Below are positions 15,101-28,082 of a stretch of DNA of 64,000 nt, in pieces. The stretch comes from Onchocerca lupi. Lineage: Eukaryota; Nematoda; Chromadorea; Rhabditida; Onchocercidae. The notes below the pieces were generated by a model. That model was not told where the DNA came from and made no database searches. It was given only the letters and a program-made list of their open reading frames with translations. The translations under genes and the position numbers were made by a program. The stretch spans positions 1 to 64,000 of the forward strand of contig JAOVVO010000228.1 of NCBI GenBank assembly GCA_028564675.1. Reading direction: 5' to 3'. Each line of letters begins with the position of its first letter. Positions within the stretch are counted from its first letter, which is position 1.

Positions 15101-18100
15101 TTATTTTTTAGGATTGAAATTAATAAAACATATTAATATTTGTGCTATACGTAAGATTTGAAAATTTTTAATTATAAACAAATAAATCAAAATTGTGTAT
15201 CATATTAAAACTTTATCAATATCTGATAAAATCTTTTAACATTTTATCTTTTTCTTCCATTATTGTGCAAATCACTTTGTTTGGATTAATCCGTTGATTT
15301 CAGCATAAAATGAATTTGTTGATTGACCGGTTCGATTACTTTCTTAACAAATCTGGAACTGAAAATGCATTCCTTCATTAAATACTGATTATATATTTTA
15401 TTATAACTCTAGTTTTATTGACAGTTGATTAAATTATCATTTTAGAAATTTGAATATTTAATAAATGAAAGAATAATCAACTATTTTCAAAAAGTTAATT
15501 CTATTTTTTCATTTATTTAATATTCAAAGAAGCCTATATAATATTCAATCTTTTATTAGTAAATGCTTACTAATTAAAAATAGAAAAATATTAGTTTAAA
15601 ATATTTTTATACAACTTATAATTTCTATCAGTGATTTGGAATAAATTTAAAAATGAAATTTTGTTTTTATAAATTTTCCATTTTCATTTTTGTTTTTCTT
15701 ATATTACAATTCCCCCCCAATATATGCTCGATTTGCTGTCTTCAAATATGCTATAAATTAAATTTTAAGCCTTATTTACTGATAGTTTTGCAGAGGTGTG
15801 CGGTCGTTGTATTCGACATCGAATGAATCCAACTAATTATATTAGTGATAATAGTGAAGATGATAATGATAACGCCACTACTATATTCAACGTAGCGAAA
15901 CAACTCGCAGAGGTCAGTTTATCACTAATCATATCATTGGCTCTTAATACTTTGTAATTTATCATTCATCTTTTGTTTACAGCATGTTGGACATGATAAA
16001 TGAAGTTTCAATCATCCATTATTATTACTATTATTATCATTATTATCACTATTATTATTATTATTAATTATTTAATTTATTATTATTACTTAGTTATTTA
16101 TAATTTGTTATTTATAGCTTATTATTTGTAGTTTATTATTTATAATTTATAACTTATAATTTATTACTTATTATCATTTATTATTTACTACTATTCATTA
16201 TTTATTAGTGTTTATTATTTATTATTATAATCATATTATTATCATTAATTAATAGTATTATTATTGTTATTATTATTGTTATATTGATTATTATTATCAC
16301 ACTTATTTTGACCGATTTTATTACACTTAAGCTTTTTTTTTCTTTTATTTGAAGTTCTTATTCTCTCAATGGTTAATAATTTTCTTGATCATAAAAATTA
16401 TCTGTCAAGGAAGATTTATGTAATATATAAAATAGGACATATATTTTTTGGCGGCAAACATGTTTATCGGCTTTTTTGTCCATTTGAAATTGAGCGCTTC
16501 TTGAACTTTACCACTCCTTGTTTATATTAATTATAATTATCGGATTTTTCCGACAACATGTGATATATATATATGTGACGTATGACAATTTCTCCTAATT
16601 ATAATAATTATCGTTAATGATTTAAAAAAAAAAATAATGTCTTGAAATTTACATATTTTCCAAAAATAATTCTTAATTTGAGCTTCAAAAGATACCGTAG
16701 TTATTGTTCTTCAATCATATGTCTCATTTCCTTCATTATTTTTTTTTCCAAATGTCACCATTTTTTCCTTGAACTTCTTTTTTCTTTCCATTATTCTGTT
16801 ATTTAGTTAACTAACACAAAACAGTTTTCAACAGTTTGAATTTTAACAGATGTTAACCTTTCTTAAATTTTCGAACAGTTATTAGACTTAAATTAAAATG
16901 TTTGAAGAAATTTATTAAACAAGCAAAAAATATGCATTTAGAAGAAGAATTTAAAAATTAGTTTATTCGTGACATTTTTTGATTTGATTTAAAATTAATT
17001 TTAAATGAGAAAGAAATATTAAAATTTTTGCTTAAATAAAATTTAAACTTTGTATGCAAACTATTTTCACCGACAATTCTTCCTTTCATTCATAAAATAT
17101 TGCTGTTTATTCATCAATACCACAAATTTATGCTCGTTTTGTTTACAATTGGATCAGAACTTTGACTTTTCTCGCTTGTTATTATTTAACATAAATGGAA
17201 CAGAATTGAATTGCATATTGCAAATAAATTCCATTATTCAAATTCATTCATGAAAATTGTTTATTCAAATTAGAAGGTACGAATTAAATAAACAGAAGGC
17301 GCTAATGTCGTCTTGACTAATATCAAAATTTCAGAATCATAAAATTGTTATTACTCTTAAAAATTTCACATTTTCTATAGAAGTTCTCAATTTTCGAAAA
17401 GTTTTCAATGGAAGAGTTTGAAGTGAAACTTTCAGATTAATTTTTCAACAAGAATCAAAGATTTCGGGAAATTTAACAATTTTAAATTTTCGGAATATTT
17501 AACAATTTTAAATTTCATATTCTATAGCATAATAAATTTATCCCGATCTTTTTTTTTTTTCTTTTAGGTTATAATTTATCAAAAAGAAGAATGTTAATCT
17601 TTAAAAAAAGGAAATAAAATAGAAAAAAAATCAATGCTTCATTATTTTTTTTACTATCCATTGATGACATTGTAATCTTAAATCTCTTTCAAAAAAATAA
17701 GAGCTAAAATTATCGATAAATAACAACTTACATCCAAAAATACAGTTTCATTTGGTAGTTTCTTTAGAAACATTTTAACTTTTATTTTTTTTTTTTCATT
17801 TAAATTTTCTTCAAACATAAAATAAAATCTCATTTTTATTTGAGAAACGAAAAAAGAGGCAAAGAAATTGAAAACCAATCATTAAAAGAATTTTTATTCA
17901 CAATTTCTTTTTTTTTTTTCTTACTTTATTGTCATCAGTTTTCTTTAGCTTTAAAATACCTATTTGGCAGAAGAAAAAAAAAAAAGGAAAATGAAAGAAT
18001 TAACTGTTGAAGAATTTTTATGTGTTATTTTTGACATTTTTCATTTAAAAAGAAAAGAAGGAAAGTGCAGAATTTTTTTTTTTGATGAAATTTTTTCTTT

Positions 18101-21100
18101 TTTCTTTGTCACTAAAATCAACATTGCTACAGTAATGTGTTGAAATAAGGATATTTTTCAGTTTTCAGCAATTCAACAACGAATGTTTAATTTTCGATAT
18201 TTGTCACTTAATTTCCACTTTGCTCTTTCGAATTCAATGAAAAATAAAGTTTTTTTTTTTTTTTTTCTTAACTAAAATATAAAAATATTTTAATGAAAGA
18301 AGAAAATAGAAAAGAAGTTCACTAAAATGTAGAATGAGGAAGAAGGAAAATTTTTGCAAAATCAATTTCAATTATCCAATCATTGAAGTAATATTTAATC
18401 AAAAAAAGCTTTTAACGAAATGTTCTTTTTTTTTTTCTTTCCTCTTATGAAATTTCCATAATTTGTGCAAAACAAGATTTCATTAATTTATTAAAAACTT
18501 TTTTTATTTTTTAAAAAATAAAATGAATAATAGATCAAATTATGATATAAAGAATTTCCTTATCTTATCAATATTTCAAACTATTGTATGTTTCAAAAAA
18601 TATCTTTGTTATAATTATTAATGTAATTGACATTATATAACTCTAATATATATCATAAAAAAAGAGGAAACTTTTTTCACTATGTCATTTAATCAAATAT
18701 TTTAAAATTTTTATTCTTCAAAAAAATTTTAAGCAACCTGGAAAATTTCAATAATGAAAAAAGTTTTTTTTTTTTTTTTTTTTTTAATTTACTAATGCTG
18801 AGATAGTATTTTGCAATGAATTTTTATAAAATTATTAATTTAAATAGAAATTTAAATCTTCACAAATGTCAAATTTCATTGAATAATGATTATAATATTC
18901 ATATCAAAATTTGCGAAAAATTTTCAAAAAATTTTTTATACCATGATCGAGTGCTTACTCAATTGCTAATCTTTTTTTTTTTTTCATCAAATTTTATTTA
19001 ATTAATTACAAAATTTCGATATGAATTTATTAACTTATAATGAAGTATAGCAAGATAAGCATAGTTTAGTGAAATATTAATTATTCTGGAACATCTCGAG
19101 AGTATGTCGATTGATTTAGTATATTTAAACAGAACGTTTCATTTCTTTAATTTTTCATTTTATTAATTGCGAAATTTCAGTATATATGGAAATTTCAATA
19201 TTTATTGCTTTATAATGAAATATAATAAGATAAGTATAGTGAAGTGTTGATTATCTTGAAACGTTCCAAGATCAATCGATTTATTGGTCCTTTAAATAGA
19301 GCGTTTTATTGATTTATTACAAAATATTTATAAATAAATATGAGAAAGAAAGAAAAATGAGACGAATGATCATTTTTTTTAGAAGAAGGCGGAGATGAGA
19401 TAGGAGATATTTGAAAAGGTCACAGAAGACAATTTGTCACCAGATTGTCATTTACTCCATCTCATTACCAAGTGTTGCTCAATTTACCCTTTCATTTGAA
19501 CACAATTTTATTGATCAATAAATATAAAAAGAGGGACTTGGTTAAATCAGGTTGTATTAAGTCAGATTGAGTCTGATCGAGTCTTTTGTCAAATTTGTAC
19601 CATTGTGTACCATTTCATTTGTAGCTATTTTGTTCAATGTTAATTTTTAAATTTTAAAATCATTTGCCTTTTACCTCATTTTCATGGATACACGTAAAAA
19701 AAAAAAGGATATTTACTTCTCTTTTTTTGAATCTTTAACTTTTTTAAATTCTTTACTTAAAATTTAATCGATTCTCGGAAGTTACAGATTAACATGTACA
19801 AGCTTTAGAAGTGATAATGCGTGGGAAGGAAACGGGAAAGAGAAAAAATTGCTTGCCGTATAAAATAAAATGAAATTCAAACTTACATTTCAATTTTTCG
19901 AGTCATTTCAAGTTATTATTTTTACATAATTAACTACATCCCGGAAATTTATGACATCTATTGGATAATTTCAAAAATGTAAAAATTAAAAAATTTTTAT
20001 AAATTTTCATAAAAATCAAAGTCGAAATGAAAATAAAAGAAAAAAGAGTTGAAATGAGAAGCCAAATATAATCTCCTTTAGGTAAATCTTCTGGATATAT
20101 TAGTGAATAAAAAAAGCTTTCGTAAAAAATATTAACATATGAATAGTTTTATGTAGTTTTTTATTGCTCAATTAATTAATGTGAATTTTTGTTTGTTGTA
20201 GTAATTGTTTACTGAATGAAATGAAATGATAGAAATTTTGGCAAATTTATTTTAATTTAATTTTCATTAATGGTAAATTTATCATTTCAGATATTTGCAT
20301 CTGCCTATCTTATCATTTATCAAAATTAACAAATTTCAACTTATTTCGCTGACAAAGTTTCTTAATTTTGTTGATAATGAAACTTATAATAAGAAAGAAA
20401 TGCTGTCAACATCGTTGTTATCATCATCATCATTATAATAATCATTATAAACAGCAACAACAACAACAATATTATGGGAAACGAATGCATTGGTTATTAT
20501 TTAAGAAAATAATATTACAGAAGGAGAAGGATCTCGAACTTGCTGCTAAAATTGGACAATCATTATTAGAACAAAATCATGAATTGCAAACTAAGTAATT
20601 TATTTTTATTGTTATTTTGAATTTAAATTCTCGTTTTGCTTAAATTTTAAAGAATTTATAGGGAACAAAAAAAAAAAAAAAAAAAGGGAATCTTAATGGA
20701 TTAAACATTTTTTATGGTACTATCTTTTTAACTGACATGAGAATACGTTTCATTTAATTGATTAATTAATTTACTTTATCCTTACTAACCTATCTTTTGT
20801 CAATTATTTTAAATTCTATTGCTCAATTTGATACAGTTTATCTTTTTTTATTGCAATAATTCAATTGTTCGATTAATTTACTTTGTTAATTATTTTAACA
20901 CTATACTCCTTTATTTCAGTAAAATAATTTACTGATTTGACAACAAAAAAAAGATTTTTTTTTCTTTGGAACGAAAGAAAAGACGAAGAAAAAAGTGAAA
21001 TTTTTTTTTTAAATTTCAGGAATGAATTTCTGGAGGAAGCATTGAATGCATCGAATGATATGGTAGTGCAATTACGGCATGATTTACATATTCGATCAAA

Positions 21101-24100
21101 TCTTTTACGTTTTTATACTGATTATGATATTGATTTGGACGCATGTATACCAGGGTTTGTTTCTTTTTCTATCCCATCAAATTTCAATTTAATGAATGAG
21201 ATGATAAAATTTATGAATAATAACATTTCAAAAACTCAGATGCAAATATTCATGATTTTCATTACTATTTAAAAAATTTGAAAAAAATTTTTATTAATTT
21301 TTTTTATATTTATTTATTTTTTTTTATTAGTCGAAAATTTTTTCGCTTTCATAATTTTTATTGTAGGAAGATTTGTGAAAGTTTTACAAAAGTAATTTAT
21401 ATTTATTCAATATAAATTTTTTTTTTCTTCCATAACTGAATAAGATGAATAAACTTTCATAAAATTGTTCTAATAAAATTCTTTCAATAATAATAATAAC
21501 TTGAATAATTGGCTAATGAAAGTTGACAAGAAATGAATTTTAAAAGAGCAGACCTATAATTGTGATGAATTCATTATGGTTCATTTTTATTAAAGCATTA
21601 TTGTTTTCATTTTAAATAAGATATTCTAAAGTTTTATGAAATTCCTTTTAAATTTTTTATCGGTGAAAACATAGAAAAAAAATAAATAGGAAAAATAAAA
21701 TAGAAGTTTCATTTTTTAAAAAAAAAAAAGACTGAAATAATTGATAGGTTTTTCTGATATTTTCTTTTCATTCATAAAAAATCGAATGTGAGTACTTTGT
21801 AAATTCACAAATTTCATTATTAAAAAAAAAAAAAAAAAAAACAAGCAAAATCGGAATTTTTCTCCTCCAAAAAATTCTCTTTTCCATTTTTTTATTTCAG
21901 TTTATGAATTTGTTTATGCATTGTTAGATTGGACCATTGTTTGGACCATTATCTCTATTTCTTTTTCATTTTTTTCTTTTTTTCTGAAATATATTATAAC
22001 ACATGCGATCGAAATGAAGATATAACATCTTCTTTTTCAAAATATTTAAAGAATTAAAATTTGATAGAATAAATTGTTCATAGGTTACAGATGATGTCAA
22101 GATTGTAATTTTGATAATATTATCAATTAAGACGGGGGGGAATCATTGGTCTATATTAATAATTTTCTTAATTTGATAATTATTTCTCATCATTTCAACG
22201 TCTCAACGACTTCTCATAAAATTTTTATATTTCGATGTCATTGATGGTATTCAGAATGATATATAATTTAATGTGTTTGCATTTTAAGAAAATTCCATTA
22301 TCAAGTCAGAAATAACGTCATTTAATAATTTTAAAATGCATTCCAATTCATCAAATATAGATTATAGCATATTTGATATTTATTGAAATTATTGCCATAA
22401 TAATACAATATTAAATATAATTGAATTCGAACAATTGTTCAAAATTTTCAGGCAATCAAATAGCGAAAATCTTCAACGAAAAATTAAGAGATTGGAAGAT
22501 GAGAATCAAAGTTTAAAAAATGAGGTATATTCAAATTTTAATATATCTTTCAAATGAACTAATGTTGGAGAAAAAAATTTAATAATTTGTAATTTGGTTT
22601 ATAATTAGTTTGCATTGGATAGGCTTGATTGGGTTTATACGATATTATACACAATAGGGATTAAATGAATAATATACAAGAAATAATAAAAGATATCAAT
22701 AATTGTTTGATGTTCATTACGTTATCTTACTTTCCCCTTCTCTAACTGTTGTCGATGATGAACTGTCATTCGTGCTTTGCAACCGTTTTCGAAATTGAAA
22801 TGGAATTGAATTGCTCCCGACATTGATGTTGAAGACATTGGTATTGAAATGATCTTGTTGACTCGAAAAGCTCCCTTTTATGTAGATAATCCTTTTATCT
22901 TCCTTTTATCTCTACTGAAATTCTTGGTTGTGGCGGAGGCTTACAACACATTAATCATACAAAAGATTGGTTATCAGGACGAAGGTTGAGAAATTGACAA
23001 ATTTTCACAGGCCTCATTTTTGTAAAATTCCTGAAGTTAGCGTAGATCTTAACGTTTCACACGATGCACATAAGCTGCATTAGCAGATTGGAAGATGAGA
23101 GAACAAAGGCTTTTGTGCTAATATATGAATAAATGATTCATTTTTCTGAGAAATATTACAAATTTATACTATGCAAAATGGATTATTTCATCATTTCCGT
23201 CAAATAACTAAAACATTTGCTTTTAATGAGTTAAGGAGCGGATATTTTATGCAAAATATTTTATGTCTTTTTTTTTTTCTTAATACAAAATTTCTGTTGA
23301 AAGCAATGCTAGTTTTTCGTTTAAACTAAATTAAAACTTTCAACAGAAATTTTATATTATAAATCAAAGTATCAAGATGCTCTTTTTTTAAAAAAAAGAA
23401 GGAAAAATAAAAAAAAAGAGAAAATACTGGTTTGATAGATTATGCTTCATAGTACAAAAATGAAAAAGCTTTGTTCTTTTATAAATTATTAATATTTTTT
23501 AATATCTAACTAATCTTTTATTTCAATCTTTTAGGTTAACTTTTTAATATTTAATAAAGGGTATAGTTTAAAATTTAGCATAAATGAATATAGATGAAAA
23601 ACAACAATTATTTCCATCTTTGCAAGATCAAATCATAAATTTGTTTATATAGATGTAAATAACATACTTTTTTAATTTAATTATAAAATTTTGCAGTCAA
23701 CAAATTTAAAGAAGATATTTTCGGAACTTGAAGAAAATGAACAATTGCATATTTTGAAATGGACAAAGCAATTAGATACTGCTAATGAGAAGGTAATTTC
23801 CTTCGACAATTATCAGTCTGTGATTATAATGCTTTATTATATTCTGTCAATCTTTATTTATGGTACTTTATTATATTGAGTAATAGAGTATAAAATGATA
23901 CGGAATAATTTTAAAAACACTTTTTTTTTCTGATTTTTTTAAAAATATATACTTAACTTATTTGTTATTCACTTAACGATTTGTTGCTTAATTAATTTGC
24001 ATTTCCATAAATATGAGAAGTTACTAATAAGCTATTTATTTTTTAATATTTCGAAATAAAAGTTACTGGAATATTTGTTTCATTTTTTTTTTAAATATAT

Positions 24101-27100
24101 ATATTTAAGGATTTTGTTTACGAATGAAAATTTATCATTCCACAATAGTATTGAAAAAAATAAATGAAAGAAAAAGTACTGGAAAAAGTTATCGATTTGT
24201 ATTTACATATGGAATTTTATTTCAGATATGATTTAATGCAATGATATGTTGACTTTTGAAGGAAATGGAAAAATCTGACTTTTTAGATCTGTAATCTACA
24301 ACTTTTACTTGCTGAAAGAAGTGAAGAATGTGAAATTCAAAATTCTGAAGTGGAAAAACTTCTCAGAGAAGTTACCAGTCGATCTAGCCATGAAAAAATG
24401 GTGCGTAAATATTTGTTGAATTTATTCCTACCAAAGTAAACTTTATTTAATTATCAATTGATTTCTGGAAATATTATCTTCTATTATATTTAATTTGAAA
24501 TTTTATCAAGTCATTAATCAAATTTCATCATTGAAAAAGTAATCTTATTTTTCATTTCTTATTGATTTTTTCACATTTCAATGCAATTGTAAGATAAATT
24601 ATTCTTTATTTTAGCTAGCAAATGAAGTGAACGATTTGCATCAACAGTTGCAAGAAGCGCTAACAATGCATAAGGAACTTATGGCACAGATAGCTGACTT
24701 ACAAGAACGATACACGGAAGTTTTGGCAATGTTACATGATGCCGAAGAAGAACTTAGGACATTTCGGCAGAACCAATCCGCTTATAGGTGTTATCTAGTT
24801 TTTCTTTTCAATTTTTTCAAATTTCAAAGAAATGAAAAAATATTTAATCGGTTAAATTCGAACATTTTATCATCAAAATATAAGGCTATTAATTAGAGTA
24901 ATCAGGCGAAAGTATTTTTGGTTCCTGTTCTTCTTTTTATTTCATATTTTTCTTTTGGATATCTTAATTAGCGAAATAGGTAAGCTGAATCTATTTGAAA
25001 ATGTTTTTTAAATTAAACATAAGAATTTTTTAAAGAAAGAATGAAAGAGTTAATAATAATAAGAATTTATTATTTTTTACTGTTAAGAATTAATTCTAGT
25101 TCTTTAATTTTGACATATTTTTGAAAAATCTAAGTTCATTTCATTAATTTTAGGACTAGTACACCTGATTCTCTCTACGATTCATTGGCAAGTGAAATTG
25201 AAGCATCAGATAGTGGTTTCTACAATTCAATTAATAATCCAAAGTATGGAATATATCTTTCTTACATTTATGCTTCAAGTTATTTTTTCTTGAATCAATA
25301 ATTGATGTAATTAATTTATTTTTGCTGAATTACGTAATTTTATTTTATTTCTAAATTTCTCTCTTTTTTTTCACCTCACAGGATACTAACAAGACAACAA
25401 GATGTACAACCAAAAATGGATATGAACCATTTATCGAATAAATTAGAAGTGATTAAAGCTAATCAAACTTCAAATAAAATGACAACTCGTTCGGTTGCCA
25501 CCGTTACCGATCCATTACCATCTAATCGATGTCGGCAAAATTCACATAATGATGATAATGTAAGTAGTTGTCGTTTTAAAATTTGTAAAGTTTCAATTGA
25601 TAATATATTCATATATCTCTAATTATCTCTCTATATATACTTGTCTTTTTGACAAATATTGAAAATTGAAATTCATTTTTCTTTTCAAATCAAATAATCA
25701 GATGTTGACATTCATTTAATTTGAATAATTAACAGCCGATGATTGTATAAATTCAATTAACAAACTGCGGGTCTTTTTTAGAAGATTTAAATAGGACCGT
25801 AAAACGTTTCCTAAACGTTGAATTCATATCATCGGATTGATTTTATTTTATAAATTTAATGATTTTTGAAATATTCAGAGTTAAGCAATTTCTAAAATAT
25901 TAAATCGTTTATTAAGTTTGTCCAGATTGATTTTACTTTGTAATTTCCTTTATTTCCAGATAAATAACAAAATAGGAATAATTTGTCAATTTCAAAATTT
26001 TAGGTAGTCGATGTGCCGAATCATATTCTGGCAAAGCTTCTTCGACGTTCTCATCTTCCACTTCTCCCTTCGACCTTATTGGGAAACATTTCAACTTCTT
26101 CCAATGATGATCAACCAGAATCATCATCAATTTCCAAATCTGAAGTTAATATCAGTAGTGCTAAAACAAATACATCACAACAACGACGACAACTTTTCGA
26201 TGAAATTGTCCTTAAAAATGTTGGCAATCGTTTTAAACTTTTTTTTTATTACACAAAATTTACATTATGATGATTTGAAATGCGAACATACTGTACATAA
26301 GAAAAGTAATTATTTTTTCAAACACAAAATAAATATTTCAAAATTCCATTAATTTTTTTTCTCAATTCGAGGAAAATGAAACCTTTTAAAGTTTACTGTT
26401 GAAATTGTTTACTGTTTTAAGAGAATCATTACAGAGTACATCAAAGTATCCTGCTTGCTTTATGTATGATTTAAATCGAATATCAGAATGCATTTCCGGT
26501 CCTCTTAGTAGAACAGCATCAACCGATTCATTATCCGGTTATGAGGGACCAAAGATGGGTGAACCTGGACGACCAGGTACACGAGATCTAGATTGGTCAA
26601 TTCGAAAATTGAATATACGAAGACAGGTAATAAAAAAGACAAATGATTTTTTAAATGATAGATTTCAATTTATGTTTCAAGTTTACAAATTTTAATTGAT
26701 AATTTGTATGATAATTCGAAGAAAATAGTCGAAATTATATATACCTTTACTTTATCATTTATTAATTTTTTTTTTCAAATAGATCGAGAGGGAGTATGCA
26801 AGATTTCGTCGAGAGCGTGGATTATTACCTTTAAATACATCATTCTTCAATATATTATCAAATAAGGTATGATATTTTTGTAAAATTCGAAAAGTACCTG
26901 AATTCAAATTTCGTAAAAAGTTAATCACTTTTTCAGTTATTTTTATGAATATCTTTTTTTTTCTTATCATTATTAACGTCTTCTATACATTGTTTGATAA
27001 AAAAAAAAAAAAAAAAATGTTTTTGCTGAAATAGATGTCTTCAAATTCGATGGAAAAGTATTATTGGCCACGAATTATGCAACAAGAAGTATTATCTTCG

Positions 27101-28082
27101 AATTCGGATAAATTACAAAAAAAGCATAAAATTACCAATGATCCATCACGAATATTTAAACATGGCAAAATTTTTTCAAACGTTGACTCATTTGCTTCAC
27201 TTCACGATAATCTTGCTCAGGGTATCATATTTCGCTCAGCGATTTCAGTAACACGATCTGTTACACCTGTACGACAGAAGCGTAAAATTTTTATCTGTAA
27301 GTTAACTTCTGATAAATTCTTTTCCTTTAACTTTCAATAGAACGAAGAGAAAAGATTAGGAGGATAAAATCAAAAATAAAAGATTTGAAATAAAAATTAT
27401 TGGCGTGGATGTGATAAAATAAAGCTATGAAAAAATAGATGAAGAATTATTGGGAATGATTTAAAAAATAAAAAAATGCATTATCTAGATTTTCAAAATT
27501 TTTTTTCCTTTCTTCTCTTTTTTTTTTTCGTGAATAAATAAGATTTCTTCCAGCACTTTTTCGATATTTCCCGCAAAATATTAGCTTATTTTTGACTTTT
27601 CTTTTTTATTTCTTATTCTCAAAAATTTTATAACTTTCCAATTCATGATTATTTGTTAGTTTAGTAAACAAAGGAATTTTCTCAATTCTTATCTTAAACT
27701 ATTCTTTAATATGCATACTTTTTTTTAAAGAATTGATTATCATCACTTATATGGAATTAAAATTGGATAGCATCATAATTGCTAAAGTTGCTCTAACTGT
27801 TAAAAATTATTTCATTTACCGTATCACTTATAACATAAAATGAATTAATTAAATGAATTTCCTTTAACAGGTGATACATCATCAAGTTCATCATGTCTTT
27901 TGGAAGCACTTGCACTAAGCATACCATCAAAGGCGTTGCCGTTATCATTAACATCAAAACGATTGACTCGATTTCAAAGTATGGATAATTTAAATCATGA
28001 TTTACTAGCAACAACAACAACGACAACATTTTTCTTACCTGAACAACTGAAAATTAATCTAAGGAAAGCGAATATTTTGTAA
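1..28082 (+). CDS. trak-1: Milton/TRAK kinesin adaptor, 5'-partial, 15 exons visible
   Basis: TRAK/Milton proteins link kinesin-1 and dynein to the mitochondrial GTPase Miro and drive mitochondrial transport. Exons: 2-112, 15796-15912, 20521-20594, 21020-21154, 22452-22524, 23697-23792, 24287-24400, 24615-24787, 25154-25243, 25382-25559, 26004-26219, 26435-26626, 26783-26866, 27035-27296, 27871-28082 (stop TAA). All join in frame and give about 708 residues. The HAP1_N coiled-coil region is clear: KEKDLELAAKIGQSLLEQN, then NEFLEEALN, then ERYTEVLAMLHDAEEEL. The Milton-domain core follows (GRPGTRDLDWSIRKLNIRRQ). A TPDSLYDSLASEIEASDSGF segment matches the conserved linker. The N-terminus lies upstream of the window. 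Least certain are the acceptor at 15796 (uses the second AG of gcagag) and the donor after 26219 (weak gttggc). The gene converges on ubr-1. Confidence 0.9.
8275..8302. repeat. AG dinucleotide microsatellite
   Basis: Uninterrupted run of about 14 AG units ending in GGGAG, inside the giant TRAK intron. Confidence 0.9.
12454..12660. repeat. 102-bp tandem duplication in the TRAK giant intron
   Basis: Two consecutive copies, 12454-12555 and 12556 to about 12660, both starting AATGAAAATATT and ending with a run of T and ATCTAA. They differ at only a handful of positions, so the event looks recent. Confidence 0.85.
15796..15912 (+). other. TRAK exon with acidic insert (HAP1_N)
   Basis: Peptide starts VCGRCIRHRMN, passes through an Asp/Asn/Ser-rich stretch and ends TTIFNVAKQLAE, directly before KEKDLELAAKIG of the next exon. 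This matches the family pattern of a hydrophobic helix leading into the EEKE(K/R)DLELAA block. Phase 0 at both ends; donor GCAGAG|gtcagt. The acceptor uses gcagag|GTG: the first AG (gcag|AGGTG) would shift frame relative to the exon ending at 112. Confidence 0.75.
16015..16312. repeat. TTA/TTATTT-rich low-complexity satellite
   Basis: About 300 bp made almost wholly of imperfect ATT, TTA and TTATTTA units, with hardly any C or G, directly downstream of the exon ending at 15912. Sits in the 4.6 kb intron before the exon at 20521. Confidence 0.8.
18986..19325. repeat. Diverged tandem duplication, unit about 170 bp
   Basis: The second unit (from about 19156) repeats the first in order: a TTAATTAC/GAAATTT start, then TATAATGAA.TATA.AAGATAAG.ATAG, a TGGAACAT/TGAAACGT block, TCGATT.ATTT and a final AA.AGA.CGTTT. 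Identity is moderate. Intronic. Confidence 0.65.
20521..24787 (+). other. TRAK HAP1_N coiled-coil exon block
   Basis: Six exons (20521-20594, 21020-21154, 22452-22524, 23697-23792, 24287-24400, 24615-24787) encode the long parallel coiled coil used for kinesin and dynein binding. Recognisable blocks are LELAAKIGQSLLEQNHELQ, VVQLRHDLHIRSNLLRFYTD, NLQRKIKRLEDENQSLKNE and HKELMAQIADLQERYTEVL. The junction AA|G between 20594 and 21020 restores K-N-E-F-L-E-E, which is nearly identical to the vertebrate sequence. The middle exons (23697, 24287) are more diverged but keep a coiled-coil composition. Confidence 0.88.
23281..23359. repeat. Short foldback element in a TRAK intron
   Basis: Arms 23281-23303 and 23337-23359 are inverted copies that match at 22 of 23 positions, around a 33-base loop. 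The core AAATTTCTGTTGAAAG is perfect in both arms. Confidence 0.85.
25154..28082 (+). other. TRAK C-terminal (Milton-domain) exon block
   Basis: Seven exons. The first (TSTPDSLYDSLASEIEASDS) matches the linker before the Milton domain. The exon 26435-26626 carries a Ser/Thr-rich region and then GRPGTRDLDWSIRKLNIRRQ, equivalent to the family's P-G-T-x-D-L-E-x-A-L-R-R-L-S-L-R-R motif; exon 26783-26866 continues it (EREYARFRRERG). Exons 27035-27296 and 27871-28082 are less conserved and end in a Thr run followed by FFLPEQLKINLRKANIL. The tail is short compared with vertebrate TRAK1/2. Confidence 0.8.

Larger units (their letters stand above)
113..15795 (+). other. Giant TRAK intron, about 15.7 kb
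   Basis: No exon of any recognised gene is visible on either strand. The content is AT-rich filler with homopolymer runs, a GA-rich patch (about 1276-1329), an AG microsatellite (8275-8302), a GC-richer island poor in stop codons (about 8455-8920), a pair of octamer-like palindromic motifs (9484-9583), a perfect hairpin (10262-10289) and a 102-bp tandem duplication (12454-12660). Open frames here, such as the hydrophobic one at 5964-6302, are low-complexity products of T-rich DNA and have no family resemblance. Far larger than the other introns of the window. Confidence 0.6.
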
